Shown here piece after piece: positions 11,651 through 21,894 of a stretch of DNA of 64,000 nt. Under the pieces are notes generated by a model. The model saw only the letters and a program-made list of their open reading frames with translations, had not been told where the DNA came from and ran no database searches. The stretch's first letter is position 1. Each line of letters opens with the position of its first letter. The DNA lies in contig NC_051075.1 of NCBI RefSeq assembly GCF_004664715.2, forward strand, positions 33,934,504 through 33,998,503, read 5' to 3'. Both the position numbers and the translations under genes were made by a program. Origin of the DNA: Peromyscus leucopus (lineage: Eukaryota > Chordata > Mammalia > Rodentia > Cricetidae).

Positions 11651-12556
11651 ATCATATTTCCTTAATAAGTAATCATTTATAAAGTCAAACTATGAAAGCC
11701 CTCATACTGTAAGCTCTACATGGGAAATCTATATCATGCATTGCAAAATATTTAGTTGGCTAGATCCAGACTGATTGCCTGTAGCTTGAGGGACAGTGAT
11801 TAGAAAGTGAAGGGATATGCCCATGGGATTCATGGGTAAATGTGTTCAGTTAAAAAAACCCTTCCGAGATCAAAGATACTACTGAAGTTGAGAGAATATA
11901 GGCCACACAGCTTAGAAAAAACTATCTGTTACTAGAGGTAAAGTCTTCAGCATAAAAGATGAAATGTTTCCAGCTACAATGGAACTCCTCAGCTGAACAA
12001 AGATACTCTGAAGTGTAGAAAAAAAAAAAAAGAACAGCTATGACCATTATATTCCCATCAAGTAGTTCTCCAGATGACCTCAAATTAGTCCATTACATTG
12101 AGAATGAGGACATCAAGGCAAGAGATCAAAGAAACAAGACAAAGACAATTACATTAAAGAAAGCATTAGGTGTAGTTCCTGGCACATTCATAGCTATTGA
12201 CTGAGACCAGAAGTTAACTGTACATATTGAGGGAACTGTAACACATGTGCAAGAATACACACACACATCTACAGCCCAAATTAAACGTCTTGATTTGTTT
12301 GGATTTCAGTGTAATTCTCAAACTCCTGAGCTTGTTTAAGTAGGAACTTGGCTCTGAATTCTGAGCCATTCTTTGAGGGATATTTTCCAACACTTAGGTC
12401 TACAGATGGTGATGAATAAGTGGACACTCTCAGTCTAGAGGGCAATTAAATAGCTTTCAGTTGTCTCAGGGCAAAGAGCTACAAAACCCCTGGTGAGCAG
12501 AATAGCAGAGGTTATAGAGACCAGTGGCTACTTTGGGTTCCCTGTCTCCTTCTTAA
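11651..12556. other. Intergenic DNA, no feature recognised
   Basis: About 0.9 kb of ordinary composition with no open frame of note and no repeat I can name. Confidence 0.5.
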
Positions 12557-12577
12557 GATATTTAATTACAATTTCCA

Positions 12578-12758
12578 TGGGCAGTGGTGTTCCACACCTT
12601 TAATCCCAGCACTCGGGAAGCAGAGGCAGGCGTATCTTTGTGAGTTTGAGGCCAGCCTGGTCTACAGAGCGAGATCCAGGACAGGCACAAAGCTACACAG
12701 AGAAACCCTGTCTCGGGGGGGGGGGGGGGGGGGGAAACAAACCAAAAAAAAAAAAAAA
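12578..12758 (+). mobile_element. B1 SINE with poly-G in its tail
   Basis: A complete B1 with a perfect 21-bp flanking duplication (GATATTTAATTACAATTTCCA, 12557-12577 and 12759-12779). At the body-tail junction 'ctgtctcg' the single G of the consensus is expanded to a run of about 20 G (about 12715-12734), followed by an A-rich tail. The Gly-run open frame is an artefact. Confidence 0.95.
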
Positions 12759-12933
12759 GATATTTAATTACAATTTCCAAATTGTTCTACCATTCTATAT
12801 TGGGTACTTAGGGGGGAGAAAGTAATCTTTCTTTAGTTCCATACATTCTTCAATTTTGTAAGTGCCTCATGGACAGAGCAACCTGTCATTCAGATTACCT
12901 TCTCCGTTTCTTGGTGCCAGTGTTAGAAGTATA

Positions 12934-13119
12934 AGTCTTTTTTTTTTTTTTTAATTTTATTTTGTGTGCATTAGTGCTTTGCCTGCATGCGTATCTGTTG
13001 GATTCCTTATAACTGAAGTTATAGACAGTTGTGAAATGTCATATGGGTGCTGGGAATTGAACCTAGGACCTCTGGAAGAACAGCCAGTGATCTTAACCAC
13101 TGAGCCATCTCTCCAGCCC
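12934..13119 (-). mobile_element. B3/B2-type SINE
   Basis: A reverse-oriented SINE with a T-run at the left and the tRNA-like head at the right ('cttaaccactgagccatctctccagccc'). A 9-bp duplication AGAAGTATA lies at 12925-12933 and 13120-13128. The overlapping open frames on both strands are shadows. Confidence 0.85.
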
Positions 13120-13129
13120 AGAAGTATAG

Positions 13130-13644
13130 TTCTTATAAGCAAGTGTGCAAGGAGAAACAATAGACAATGGATCACCACAAGGACAGGTTGTGATAGACAG
13201 TAACTAGTTGTTCACCAACCTGGTTCCTCTTTCTCTTCACATAGCTTGAGTATGTTTCCTAATCCCTTTTAGATTTAGGTGTGGCCATGTACTAAATATA
13301 GGACATGGAAAGTAGTGGATTTTTACATGTATCTTCTCTAGCCATTGGGAGGACAGAGAAGACTGTGACATGAACAGAAGAGCCGACACAGAGAAGAAAA
13401 ATCAGCTTGGATAGTAAAGGAGTCTGAAGCACAGCCTTTATCTACTCCCCATACATGGTTAGATATTACAATAAAACATGAGGAGTTTCTACTGTTCCAC
13501 ATCTCTGAAACCTCAAGGCTAACAGACTAGATAGCATACTATTATTTTAATGCATGTAAGTGCATACATGTCCTTCCTATTCATTTGGAAAGCAATGCAG
13601 GAAATAGGAATATATATCAGTAATTCAAGATCTGATACCTGGTA
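13130..13644. other. Intergenic DNA before the provirus
   Basis: No recognisable gene or repeat. It ends at the provirus target site. Confidence 0.5.
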
Positions 13645-13649
13645 TTTCT

Positions 13650-13943
13650 TGTAGAGAGCTGCGTGCAGCCGCGCCTCAAAGATGGCGCTGGCTTCCACCT
13701 TCCACCCTCCCTATGCTGAGTGCTCTCTGTGATAAACAACTCCTTATTTGGCTAAGGCTGAGGATTTGGCTTGCTTCCGAGCACCTGGACCTATCCGCAG
13801 TAACCACGTGGCAGATTGGGGTTGGCTGCCCAGAAGCTATTTAGGTTGTCAGAAGTCAGAAGATTGTTTCAAGGTTCCTGAATAAACTGCTTGGAGAAGA
13901 GCCTGGTGTTGTGTCTTCCTTGCAGGTCGAGGCAGACGCGACA
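13650..13943 (+). repeat. Provirus 5' LTR
   Basis: 294 bp, bounded TGTAGAGAG...GCGACA. It contains 'aaagatggcgctggctt', a TATA-like 'ctatttagg' near 13840 and AATAAA at about 13881 ('tgaataaactgc'). Compared with the 3' LTR it has about 15 substitutions and lacks 20 bp. The divergence of about 5 percent implies an insertion of some million years, not a recent one. Confidence 0.9.
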
Positions 13944-14181
13944 AGTGGTGGCCTGTACAAGGAGCCTTTACCTCCCCTGTCTCTTGAAGGCTCAGAACTC
14001 TTCTCGGTCAGGGCAGTGCACTGGTAAGTCCCCAGGTAAGGTGGGGATCCGCGACAAAAGCGGGGATATTGCTCTTCTCTGTAGACAAAGAGAGAGAGAA
14101 GAAAGTTCGCGGTGCGGCGAACCGAAAGTAAACAGGTCGCGGACAAGCGAACCAAAAGGTAGATAAATTTTAGTACTAATT
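13944..14181 (+). promoter_or_regulatory. Proviral leader with splice-donor candidates
   Basis: The leader lies between the 5' LTR and the gag start. A TGG at 13946 sits where a primer binding site would begin, but I do not recognise the complementary tRNA. Two donor-like motifs occur: GTAAGT at 14024-14029 and GTAAGG at 14036-14041. They fit the position of a retroviral major splice donor; use is not shown. Confidence 0.5.
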
Positions 14182-14679
14182 ATGGGCGCCTCTTTTTCGC
14201 ACCCAATTTTTTTGGCTCTTAATGAGCTGCTCAGATTAAAGAACTTAGAAGTCGAGAAAAGTACCTTAGAGAGATTCCTAGAGGAGTGTGATGTTGTATC
14301 TCCCTGGTTTGCAGTTTTGGGCAGCTTCACTATCCCATCCTGGGAGAAACTTGGCAGAGACTTAGACTTCGCCTTCGAGCAGGGAACACTCAAAGCTGGT
14401 GTCAGGCCTGTATGGAAGCTGGTTCTCGGGTGCCTAGAGGACCAGCGATGCAATGAAACCATAGAAAATGGACAGGAAGCCTTAGAGAGTTTGCAGGAAG
14501 AGAGATCGGAAAAGGCAAATAGTGAAAGAGCAAGTAGGGAAGGGAAAAGTAAGGGACGATGGATGAAGGTTTGCAGAAAACTAGGGGGGGCCCTGACTAA
14601 TGCTGTTCTAGCAGCAGCTGTGGTTCAGCTAACTCAAAATAAAAGAGGAAGTTCAGGTGCTCGCTTTTTATGTTGTTAA
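14182..14679 (+). pseudogene. gag matrix N-terminal remnant
   Basis: An intact 165-codon frame starting Met-Gly, as needed for N-myristoylation of a retroviral matrix protein. Residues 40-43 are SPWF and residues 54-61 hold a W..LGRDL motif, both placed as in betaretroviral matrix domains. Residues 107-130 are rich in Glu, Lys, Arg and Ser. The frame then runs into the deletion joint and stops at 14679. Capsid, the major homology region and the nucleocapsid zinc knuckles are absent, so it could not assemble. The start is chosen on the Met-Gly and on its position after the leader. Confidence 0.75.
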
Positions 14680-15160
14680 TGCTCTTAAGGTATTAGAAGC
14701 AGCTGGACCTATTAAAAGTTCTAGCCCTGTTTGCTCTTTATTTCAACAATTACAGCAATTGATTTGGCAAAGAACACTTCCCTTTTATCTTATAATTTCA
14801 CTTATGCAGCAAATTTATCTAAAGAATTGTCTAGCTATCTTAGGTAATTGGTTTGGAGAATTTGACAATATGATGGAGCAATTGAGGATGGCCATAGTCA
14901 CCGTGAATTCTACTCGAGTGGACGCTGGACTGGCAGAGGGACTATCCTCGTGGATCTCGATGGCCATGAATCATCTTAAGGAATGGGCCGGCATAGGGGC
15001 TTTAGCTGGCCTTCTGGTGCTGGTTTCTCTGGTTTGTCTATGGTGTATCTGCCGGCTTAGGATCTCTCAGTGTCCCAATGCAGCCATGATCATTCAAGCC
15101 TTTACAGCTGTCGAGGCAGGCCAGTCCCCTCAAGCATGGTTGGCCACCATGAAGCATTAA
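14657..15160 (+). pseudogene. env transmembrane subunit C-terminal remnant
   Basis: A 167-codon frame overlapping the end of the gag remnant by 23 bp in another frame. The Met is fortuitous: the env homology starts just downstream of the deletion joint. A hydrophobic segment at residues about 111-132 followed by Arg-Leu-Arg is a membrane anchor with a short cytoplasmic tail of about 35 residues. The preceding SSWISMAMNHLKEW fits the membrane-proximal region of class II TM proteins. No signal peptide, surface subunit, cleavage site or fusion peptide is present, so it is not a functional envelope. Confidence 0.75.
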
Positions 15161-15394
15161 GTTCCCTAGCACGGATGCAAGGCTTAAGCACTGCACTTGG
15201 GGCCCATTGCATGTCGGACCCCAAGGAGAGCATGCCTGATTGCATGTGGGTTGATACCTCATGTCCCACCTCTGTGAAAAGGGTATCAGACAGGTCTGGC
15301 ACTACTCGGGTGGTTGATGCCTGAGTGAGAGTCAGTACAATGTCCCTGGTTCGTTCTTACAGAGACCAGGCCTCTACTCTTGCCTGTTGCAATA

Positions 15395-15411
15395 AATAAA
15401 AAAGGGGGAAC
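15395..15411 (+). promoter_or_regulatory. Polypurine tract of the provirus
   Basis: The sequence AATAAAAAAGGGGGAAC directly abuts the 3' LTR start at 15412. This is the expected primer site for plus-strand synthesis in a retrovirus. Confidence 0.8.
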
Positions 15412-15725
15412 TGTAGAGAGTTGCGTGCAGCCGCGCCTCAAAGATGGCGCTGGCTTCTGCCTTCCACCCTCCCGACACTGAGTGCTCTCTGTGATAAACA
15501 ACTTCTTATTTGGCTAAGGCTGAGGATTTGGCTTGCTTCTGCCCACCTGGACCTATCCGCAGTAACCACGTGGCAGATTGGGGTTGGCTGCCCAGAAGCT
15601 ATTTAGGTTGTGGGTTGGCTTTCCCCCGGGTCAGAAGTCAGAAGATTGTTTCAAGGTTCCTGAATAAACTGCTTGAAGAAGAGCCTGGTGTTGCGTCTTC
15701 CTTGCTGGTCAAGGCTGACGCGACA
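15412..15725 (+). repeat. Provirus 3' LTR
   Basis: 314 bp, bounded TGTAGAGAG...GCGACA. It is 20 bp longer than the 5' LTR because of a block around 15611-15632 ('gtgggttggctttcccccgg'). AATAAA lies at about 15662. It shares the 'aaagatggcgctggctt' block and the TATA-like 'ctatttagg' with the 5' LTR. Confidence 0.9.
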
Positions 15726-15730
15726 TTTCT

Positions 15731-16471
15731 AAAGGCAAGAGGAAACCCAATGATGTGGAGAATGAAGGAAGGTGTGTGCCTAATATTAATAGACATACTT
15801 ATTGAATAAACTATATGCTAATCACATGTGGATTCATTTATTCAATAGAATGAAAACAAAACCCTAGTGCTTATACTGTACTAACCCCTGCAATGCCCTG
15901 TCATGACCAGGACAGACAAAATCCTTGCTCTTGTAATACTCATGTCTTATGGAGGCATCCAATAACTTGAGATTGGTAGTTTATTCTATATAATATAAAT
16001 GATTATACGATAGCCAAGAGGATAAATGAAGTTCAAACTTATACAATTTGTAGAAATATTAAACCTGCATTTCTTAGAATCTAAACCTTTCATAATTTTG
16101 GATACATGAACATCTCAGAACAATATGGGTTTTGCTTGTCTGAAAATTGCCTCTCTTATTTGTGTGTGACCATGTGACTATGGCCATAGCCCATTCTTTA
16201 ATGTTACTGCACTATGATATCTGAAGTATATTTCAGACCATAAAAACCTAATGAATTGTAATATTTGAAGTTGTATTATTAACATGATTCTATATGGTTT
16301 ATCCCCAAAGCAGAAGGAAATGTTGCCAAATTTTAAAATATTCAAATATATCCTTCATTTTTCTTCCTTCTTATTAACATATATTGAAATATGAAACCAA
16401 CTGTTAGAGTCTAACCAGGTACTAACATAAACATATAATCACTGGTAAATTCTTGTTTCTCAATGTACATA

Positions 16472-16517
<46 letters not shown>

Positions 16518-16984
16518 ATATACCTATAAAATCTGGAGTTAGTACTGTTTCATATACTAGGAACTTGGTTGTGGCAAAAATATAAACTATAAACTGGGAA
16601 ATAAAATCTTAGTTTAATTTCCATTATAATTTCAAATGTTCAGAACCAAGTTGACACAATTTGGTAGGCTTTGGCTCCAGGCTGTTGGTGAGTAGAGTCC
16701 TCTTGACTGTCAGCTTCATTTAAAGTTGTGAGGTCCCAGTCCTCATGTCAGAGTGGACAAATCTTGCACTAGATGAAGCATTCTGACTGCAGATGAGTAG
16801 TTAGGACTCAGGAGCAAATTGATGAGCAAAGAGAAAAGTCACCTTACACAGCCCTCTCTGTCTAAATATCAGCTAATTAGTGAAAAGGTGGATGGGGTTA
16901 TAATAACCTGTTAGTATAGTTAGTTTTAAGGTAAAAAAACAGGTAACTTTGGTTTCTGTTTGTCTGAAGTAATGTTTTTAACTT
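15731..16984. other. AT-rich DNA with a TA microsatellite
   Basis: No gene seen. The (TA)n tract at 16473-16514 is about 21 units. The remainder is AT-rich and unassigned. Confidence 0.5.
16473..16514. repeat. (TA)n microsatellite
   Basis: About 21 uninterrupted TA units, self-complementary and able to extrude as a hairpin. Confidence 0.95.
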
Positions 16985-18850
16985 TCTTTTTATTCTTTGT
17001 GTCTTTCACACCATGCATCTCAATCCCATCTCCCCATCCCTTTGTATTTGTCCTCTGCCCTTGCTGCAACCTCCCCCATCCCAGAAAATAAAATAAAATT
17101 TAAGAGAAAAAAAACAAGAAAAAAAGGAAAAATCAGCCTCTTTATGGAAGCTGTTTTTGATACAGTGAGTCACACAGTAAACCCTTTTATCTATATGTCT
17201 TTACTTGGAAGTGTTCATTGCAAAGAGTCATTGGTCCAGTTCCAGGCTGAAATCCTCTTGGATATCCTGTTGTTGATCTGTGTCATGGAGATCCTGCACC
17301 TTTGGAGATCCTGCACCTTTGGGTCTGCAGGACCAGCCCCTTCACATGCTCCAGCAGATCATAGATGGAGTAGATGTTAAGGTGGACCAACTCATAGCCC
17401 TGGTTCTGGGCCTGGGTAGTTGTAGGGTTGGTCAGCCAACCAGCTCTTCCTTGTCCTCACCACCAAGATGAACTTTCCAGCATTGCCCTGACTAGTTCAC
17501 CCCTTGCAGCAATGAGCAGGGGCGGGACCAGTTCCGCTTTCATGCCTTAGGATTGGTTCTCCCACACACCTATACCATCAGGGCCAGCTCTACTGTGTTG
17601 CCCAGGCAAGGTGCAGGGGCCACAGGGACAGCAGCTGGTGAAGGGGAGGGGAACAGCTCTCCCACTCTTATGACCTCAGAGCTAGCTCTTTCACCTGCCA
17701 CAGGTGGTGAGTGGCAGGGGAGGGGGATGCAAGGCGGATCTCTCACTTGCCCACATCACCACATGGCAGATGAGGGGCAGGGCCAGATCTCCCATGCTCA
17801 CACATTTGGGTGGTTCCCCTGCATCCCCTGTCAGTAGGTCAGTAGGGTCAGCTCTACTGTGCTGCCCAGATGACATGCAGGGCCCACTTCCTCCAATGCT
17901 GCAGCTGGTAAGGGGGAGGAGGGTCAGCTCGCTAGCCCACCACAGGTGGTAGGGGCAAGGGGGGAAGGGCATCTTTTCCTTGTCCTCTCCACCATGGCAG
18001 ATCGGGGGTGTGGCCAGCTATCCCAGTCTCACATCCTCAGGGCCAGCTCACCTGCGCCTCTGCCCAACAGGGTCAGCTCTACTGTGCTGCCCAGGCAAGG
18101 AGCAGGGTCCACTTTCCTGAGTACTGCAGCTGGTAAGGGTCAGCTCCCTTGTCTGTTGTAGATGGCAAGGGGCCAGAGGTAAGGGGGTTGCAACTCTTCC
18201 CCTGCTTATGCCTCCACATGACAGATGAGTAGTGGGGACAGCTCGCTCATGCTCACAACTTTAGGACAGCTCTCTCATTCCCACACCTTCAGGGCTGGCT
18301 CACCCACACCTTTGTCTACAGGGTCAGCTCTGCTGTGATACCCAGTCCAGGTGCAATGCCTGCTCTCCTGGGTGCTGCAGCTCTTGAGGGATAGGGGTAG
18401 CTCTCCTGCTCTTAAGACATCAGGGCCAGCTCTTCCAACCACTTGAGGCACAGAGGGACAGAGGGGAGCATCTTTCCTGTGCCCATGCCACCACATGGGC
18501 AGATGAGGACTGAGACCAGATCTCCCATGCCCATGTTCTCAGGCAGCTCATCCCTCTGTCCCTGCAACAGGCTCAGCTTTGTTAGGTTGCTCAGATGAGG
18601 TGCAGGGGCTGCTTTCCCTGGTGTTTCAGCTGTTAAAGGGAAGGATCAGCTCCCATTCCATTTAGAGGTGGTAGGGGCAATGCAGAGGACATCTTCCCCT
18701 TGCCCCTACTACTACATCATAGATGAGGGAGGCTGTGCCCGATATCCCGTTCTCATGTCCCCAGGCCTGGCTCACCTGTGCCCATATTTACAGGGTCAAC
18801 TCTACTGTGATGCCTCTGCAAGCACTCCCAAGTGCTACAAGTGGTGAGGA
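16985..18850 (+). repeat. Lx-type L1 terminal region with GC-rich degenerate repeats
   Basis: It begins with a pyrimidine-rich segment ('gtctttcacaccatgcatctc'). From about 17470 a degenerate period of roughly 200-240 bp follows, in which 'gggtcagctctactgtg', 'gctgcccaggcaaggtgcag', 'accacatggcagatgagg' and 'cagggccagctc' recur in order at least five times. Composition is far more GC-rich than the flanks. I recall this block from rodent L1 (Lx) copies, but cannot say from memory which end. The open frames on both strands are shadows of the repeat. Confidence 0.55.
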
Positions 18851-19164
18851 GTTGTGAAAATATTCTTTAATTAACAGATATGAATGGTGAACTCTAGGGT
18901 TCAACAATGCTCACATTTCTAACTGCAAAATGAAAATATTTTTAATCAAATGAGCTTTAAAAATGAAGAAAAACAATGCCTAAGGGATATTTACATATCT
19001 GATGTTTTTAATTCAGTTAAAATTTATATAAGTCAATGCACAGAAACACAGAGTATGTGTAGAATATAGGTCATCTTGATTACTGTGTATTTAAGCCAAG
19101 CCAAGAAGGAAATCACTGTTTCTATAGGTATTATTCTTGAAGGAAGTTTCATGGTACATGATTA
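18851..19164. other. AT-rich spacer
   Basis: No gene or repeat recognised before the Tigger-like block. Confidence 0.4.
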
Positions 19165-20237
19165 TTGAATGGAAGCTTCAGCACGGCGACTCCAGTAAAC
19201 AGTATGATTTTTATGCAAGTCCCACTTTTACGGCGCTGTAGTCCTTTGTGCTTTGCAGATGTTTCAGTCTTTACAAACTGGTTTAGTGGTGACCCTATGT
19301 CAAGGAAACTCATTGGTACCAGTTTTCATGTTGGCTTACCTCACGCTTCTGTATCTCATTCTGATGATTCGCATGTTTCAAGATTTATTACTGTAATTTT
19401 ATGTTATGTTCATCTGCAATCAGTGACCTCTGCTGTTACTAATCCATGTTTAGATGTGACCTTGACCACCATGCCTGTATAACATGACACACAATTGATA
19501 AGGTATCGTTTTGATGGCTGTGTTTCCAGTACCTGCAATCTCCAACATTGGGGGTAGTGCTATATTCTCTGAGATATAACACATTGCAATTAGATCCCGG
19601 AATAGTCTCTACACATTCAAATTAAAGGAAGTTTGTTGTTATTTATTTTCAATCAAAACTATCCATAAATACATTAGTGAGAAAGACATGTTGAACATGC
19701 CATGTAATCCAACAGTTAGGCTCCTGAAGGAAGCAGAAAGGGCTCCTTCTGTAAATATCCAGTGAGTAGAAAGGAAAGCAGCCCCTTGCCCATGTGAAGC
19801 TGTCAGTGTTTTAGGAATAAAGTCAAATTATGCACAGCATTTCTGAAATTAAAGCCTGGTTTGAGCAAGGCCATAATTCTCTCAATTCTGAGAAGGGGGA
19901 AGCTAAAGAAGAAATATTTAAAATTAAGAAAATTGATTCATGAGATATGAAGAATTAGTTACCTTCCTGTGTTACAGAATGCAAGATGAGGCAGCCAGTG
20001 CTAAGGCTGCGTGCACTGCCGGAAGGGTGTTCACTGTGGATAAAACAGGCTTCTTTGACAAGAAGATTCCATCTAGAACATTTAGAACTAGAAGCAAATG
20101 TCTGGCTTTAAAGCTTCACAGAGCTGCAGAGCCATGTGGATCTGTATTTAGAGCAAATGCAGGTGGTCACTTTATATTGAACCCAGTGTTCATTTGTCAC
20201 CCTAAAAATTCAGAGCCTTTCCGAATTCTCCTACCTC
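19165..20237 (+). pseudogene. Tigger/pogo transposase fossil, 5' part
   Basis: An ancient DNA transposon. Segment 19165-19500 matches the remembered 5' untranslated part of Tigger1-type elements. The frame 19940-20266 holds a degenerate transposase stretch: residues 33-47 (VDKTGFFDKKIPSRT) keep the aspartate context of the first DDE catalytic acid, followed by ALKLHRAAEP and ANAGGHFILNP blocks. Frameshifts and stops separate the blocks. The last residues of the frame belong to the inserted LTR. In active elements the protein cuts and pastes DNA at TA sites; here it is dead. Confidence 0.75.
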
Positions 20238-20638
20238 TGATGGGAATGTCATTCCGCATGCTGTAAATGTGTGTTCCTCTGATTTGGTTGATAAATAAAA
20301 CGCCAATTAGCCAGTAGCCAGGCAGGAAGTATAGGCTGGATAAGCAGAGAGGAGAATTCTGGGAAGAGGAAAGCTGAGTCAGGAGTGGCCGGCCAGACAC
20401 AGAGGAAGCAAGATGTGAAGGCAGAACTGAGAAAAGGTACCAAGCCATGTGGCTAAACATAAATAAGAATTATGGTTTAATTTAAGTGTAAGAGCTAGTC
20501 AGTAATAAGCCCGAGCTAATGGCTGAACAGTTTTAATTAATGTAAGCCTCTGTGTGTTTACTTGGGTCCAAGCGGCCACAGGACTGGTGGGTGAGAGAGA
20601 TTTGTCCTGACCATGGGCCAGGGGAAACTTTAGCTACA
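20238..20638 (+). mobile_element. Solo LTR inside the Tigger fossil
   Basis: A 401-bp TGATGGGAATG...AGCTACA segment with a perfect 6-bp duplication TACCTC (20232-20237 and 20639-20644), the size expected for class II retroviruses. It contains AATAAA near 20295 and the 'gagaggagaattctggga' block shared with the LTRs at 984 and 54909. No internal retroviral sequence remains, so the two original LTRs have recombined. Confidence 0.9.
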
Positions 20639-20644
20639 TACCTC

Positions 20645-20865
20645 TACTCTGAGTATGCTGTTCAAATGGAGCACAGCCTGAGAAGCACACATGTTTATAC
20701 TGTGCATTGACTATGGAATCCTGGAGACCTACTGCTCAGAAAAAATGGTAGTTATTATAAGTAATACTGCTCATTAATAATATGGCTGTTCACCTAAGAG
20801 TTCTGGTAGACATTATGTGCTTTATATTGTTTCCATTTGTACTAGTGTCCTTTTATAATGTTTAG
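20645..20865 (+). pseudogene. Tigger/pogo transposase fossil, 3' part
   Basis: Continues the transposase-derived sequence after the LTR. The blocks 'ggagacctactgctcagaaaaaa', 'aatactgctcattaataat' and 'cacctaagagttctggtaga' correspond in order to the region around the second catalytic acid. All frames are broken. The 3' terminal inverted repeat is not visible. Confidence 0.7.
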
Positions 20866-20984
20866 GTTAGCATACAGAATAGTGAGCTTCATAACAACAT
20901 CTCCTGCTTGCCCTTACATCTTGTTCTCACTTGCTCACTGCTTTCCTCCCATGACCCACCCACTCCAGCCAGTTCCCTTTCTCT

Positions 20985-21395
20985 CCCCAGTTAGGGTTGC
21001 TATTGCTGTGATGACACATCATGACCAAAGCAACTTGGATTGGAAAGGATTTATTTCAGCTTACACTCCAAAATAAGAGCCCATCACAGAGGGAAGTCAA
21101 TGCAGGAACCCAAGAAGGTCAGGAACCTGGAGGCAGGAGCTGATGGAGGCAGGAGGCCATGGAGGGGTGCTGCTTACTGACTTGCTCCTCGTGGCTTGTT
21201 CAGCCTGCTTTCTTTTAGAGCTCAGGACTAGCAGCCCAGGGATGGCACTACCCACAATGGGCTGGGCCTCAATCGCTGATCAAGAAAATGCCCTAAAATA
21301 AGATCTTATGGAGAAATGTTCTTAATTGATATTCTCTCCTTTCAGATAATCATAACTTGTGTCAAGTTGACATAAGAATAGCCAGCATACCTAGT
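20985..21395 (+). mobile_element. URR1-like hAT DNA transposon
   Basis: It starts at 'agttagggttgctattgctgtgatgac' and ends at 'tgtcaagttgacataagaatagccagc'. Block order is the same as 5510-5882. Non-autonomous, old, with no transposase. Confidence 0.7.
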
Positions 21396-21493
21396 TTACT
21401 CCTAATTCACCTGTGTTATATAACCTCACTATTTTCCACCTCATTTAAAATCTCTCCCTCATTTCTCATAGTTCCCATTCTATTTCATGTCAT

Positions 21494-21536
21494 AGACACA
21501 CACACACACACGCACACACACACACACACACACACA
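21494..21536. repeat. (CA)n microsatellite
   Basis: About 21 CA units with a single CG interruption. Confidence 0.95.
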
Positions 21537-21894
21537 AATACATTTACATACATAATTTAAAATCTAAATTCTGCATGTGAGAAAAACATATTTTTTCCTA
21601 CCTCTGGTGTAGTTTATTTACCACTGTGATTTCCAGTAGCATCTATTTTCCTGAAAATTTCATCATTTTATTTGTTGTTTACTGAATCAAATTCCATTGC
21701 ATATATAATCACTACCTATATAAATTCAATTGCATATATATTCATTATTTGACATTTAAGTTGATCCCATTTTCTGCCTGTTGTGATTATTTCAGCAATA
21801 AACAAGGGTACAAAGGTAGTTTTGTGGTATGTCAACTTAGGATCCCGTGATATTTTCCCGAGAGCATAGCTGGGTTATATGGTAGTTCTATTTC

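Larger units (their letters stand above)
13650..15725 (+). mobile_element. Internally deleted class II endogenous retrovirus
   Basis: A 2.08-kb provirus with two LTRs in the same orientation, a leader, a gag 5' fragment, an env 3' fragment and a polypurine tract. TTTCT flanks it on both sides (13645-13649 and 15726-15730); if one terminal base is reassigned, ATTTCT is shared as 6 bp, the usual class II duplication. Roughly 5-6 kb that a complete provirus would hold (most of gag, all of pro and pol, env SU) is missing. LTR motifs ('aaagatggcgctggctt') and the matrix-like gag start point to the ERVK/IAP/MMTV-like group. It cannot make particles. Confidence 0.9.

Noticed and set aside
13946..13963. 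Primer binding site assigned to a named tRNA
   Set aside because: The TGG is in the right place, but I could not match the following bases to a tRNA 3' end with confidence.
13650..15725. Functional retrovirus
   Set aside because: pro and pol are absent, gag and env are only fragments, and the LTRs have diverged.
19165..19482. 105-codon frame as a possible gene with retained CpGs
   Set aside because: The DNA fits the untranslated 5' part of a Tigger-type element and continues into transposase-like blocks.
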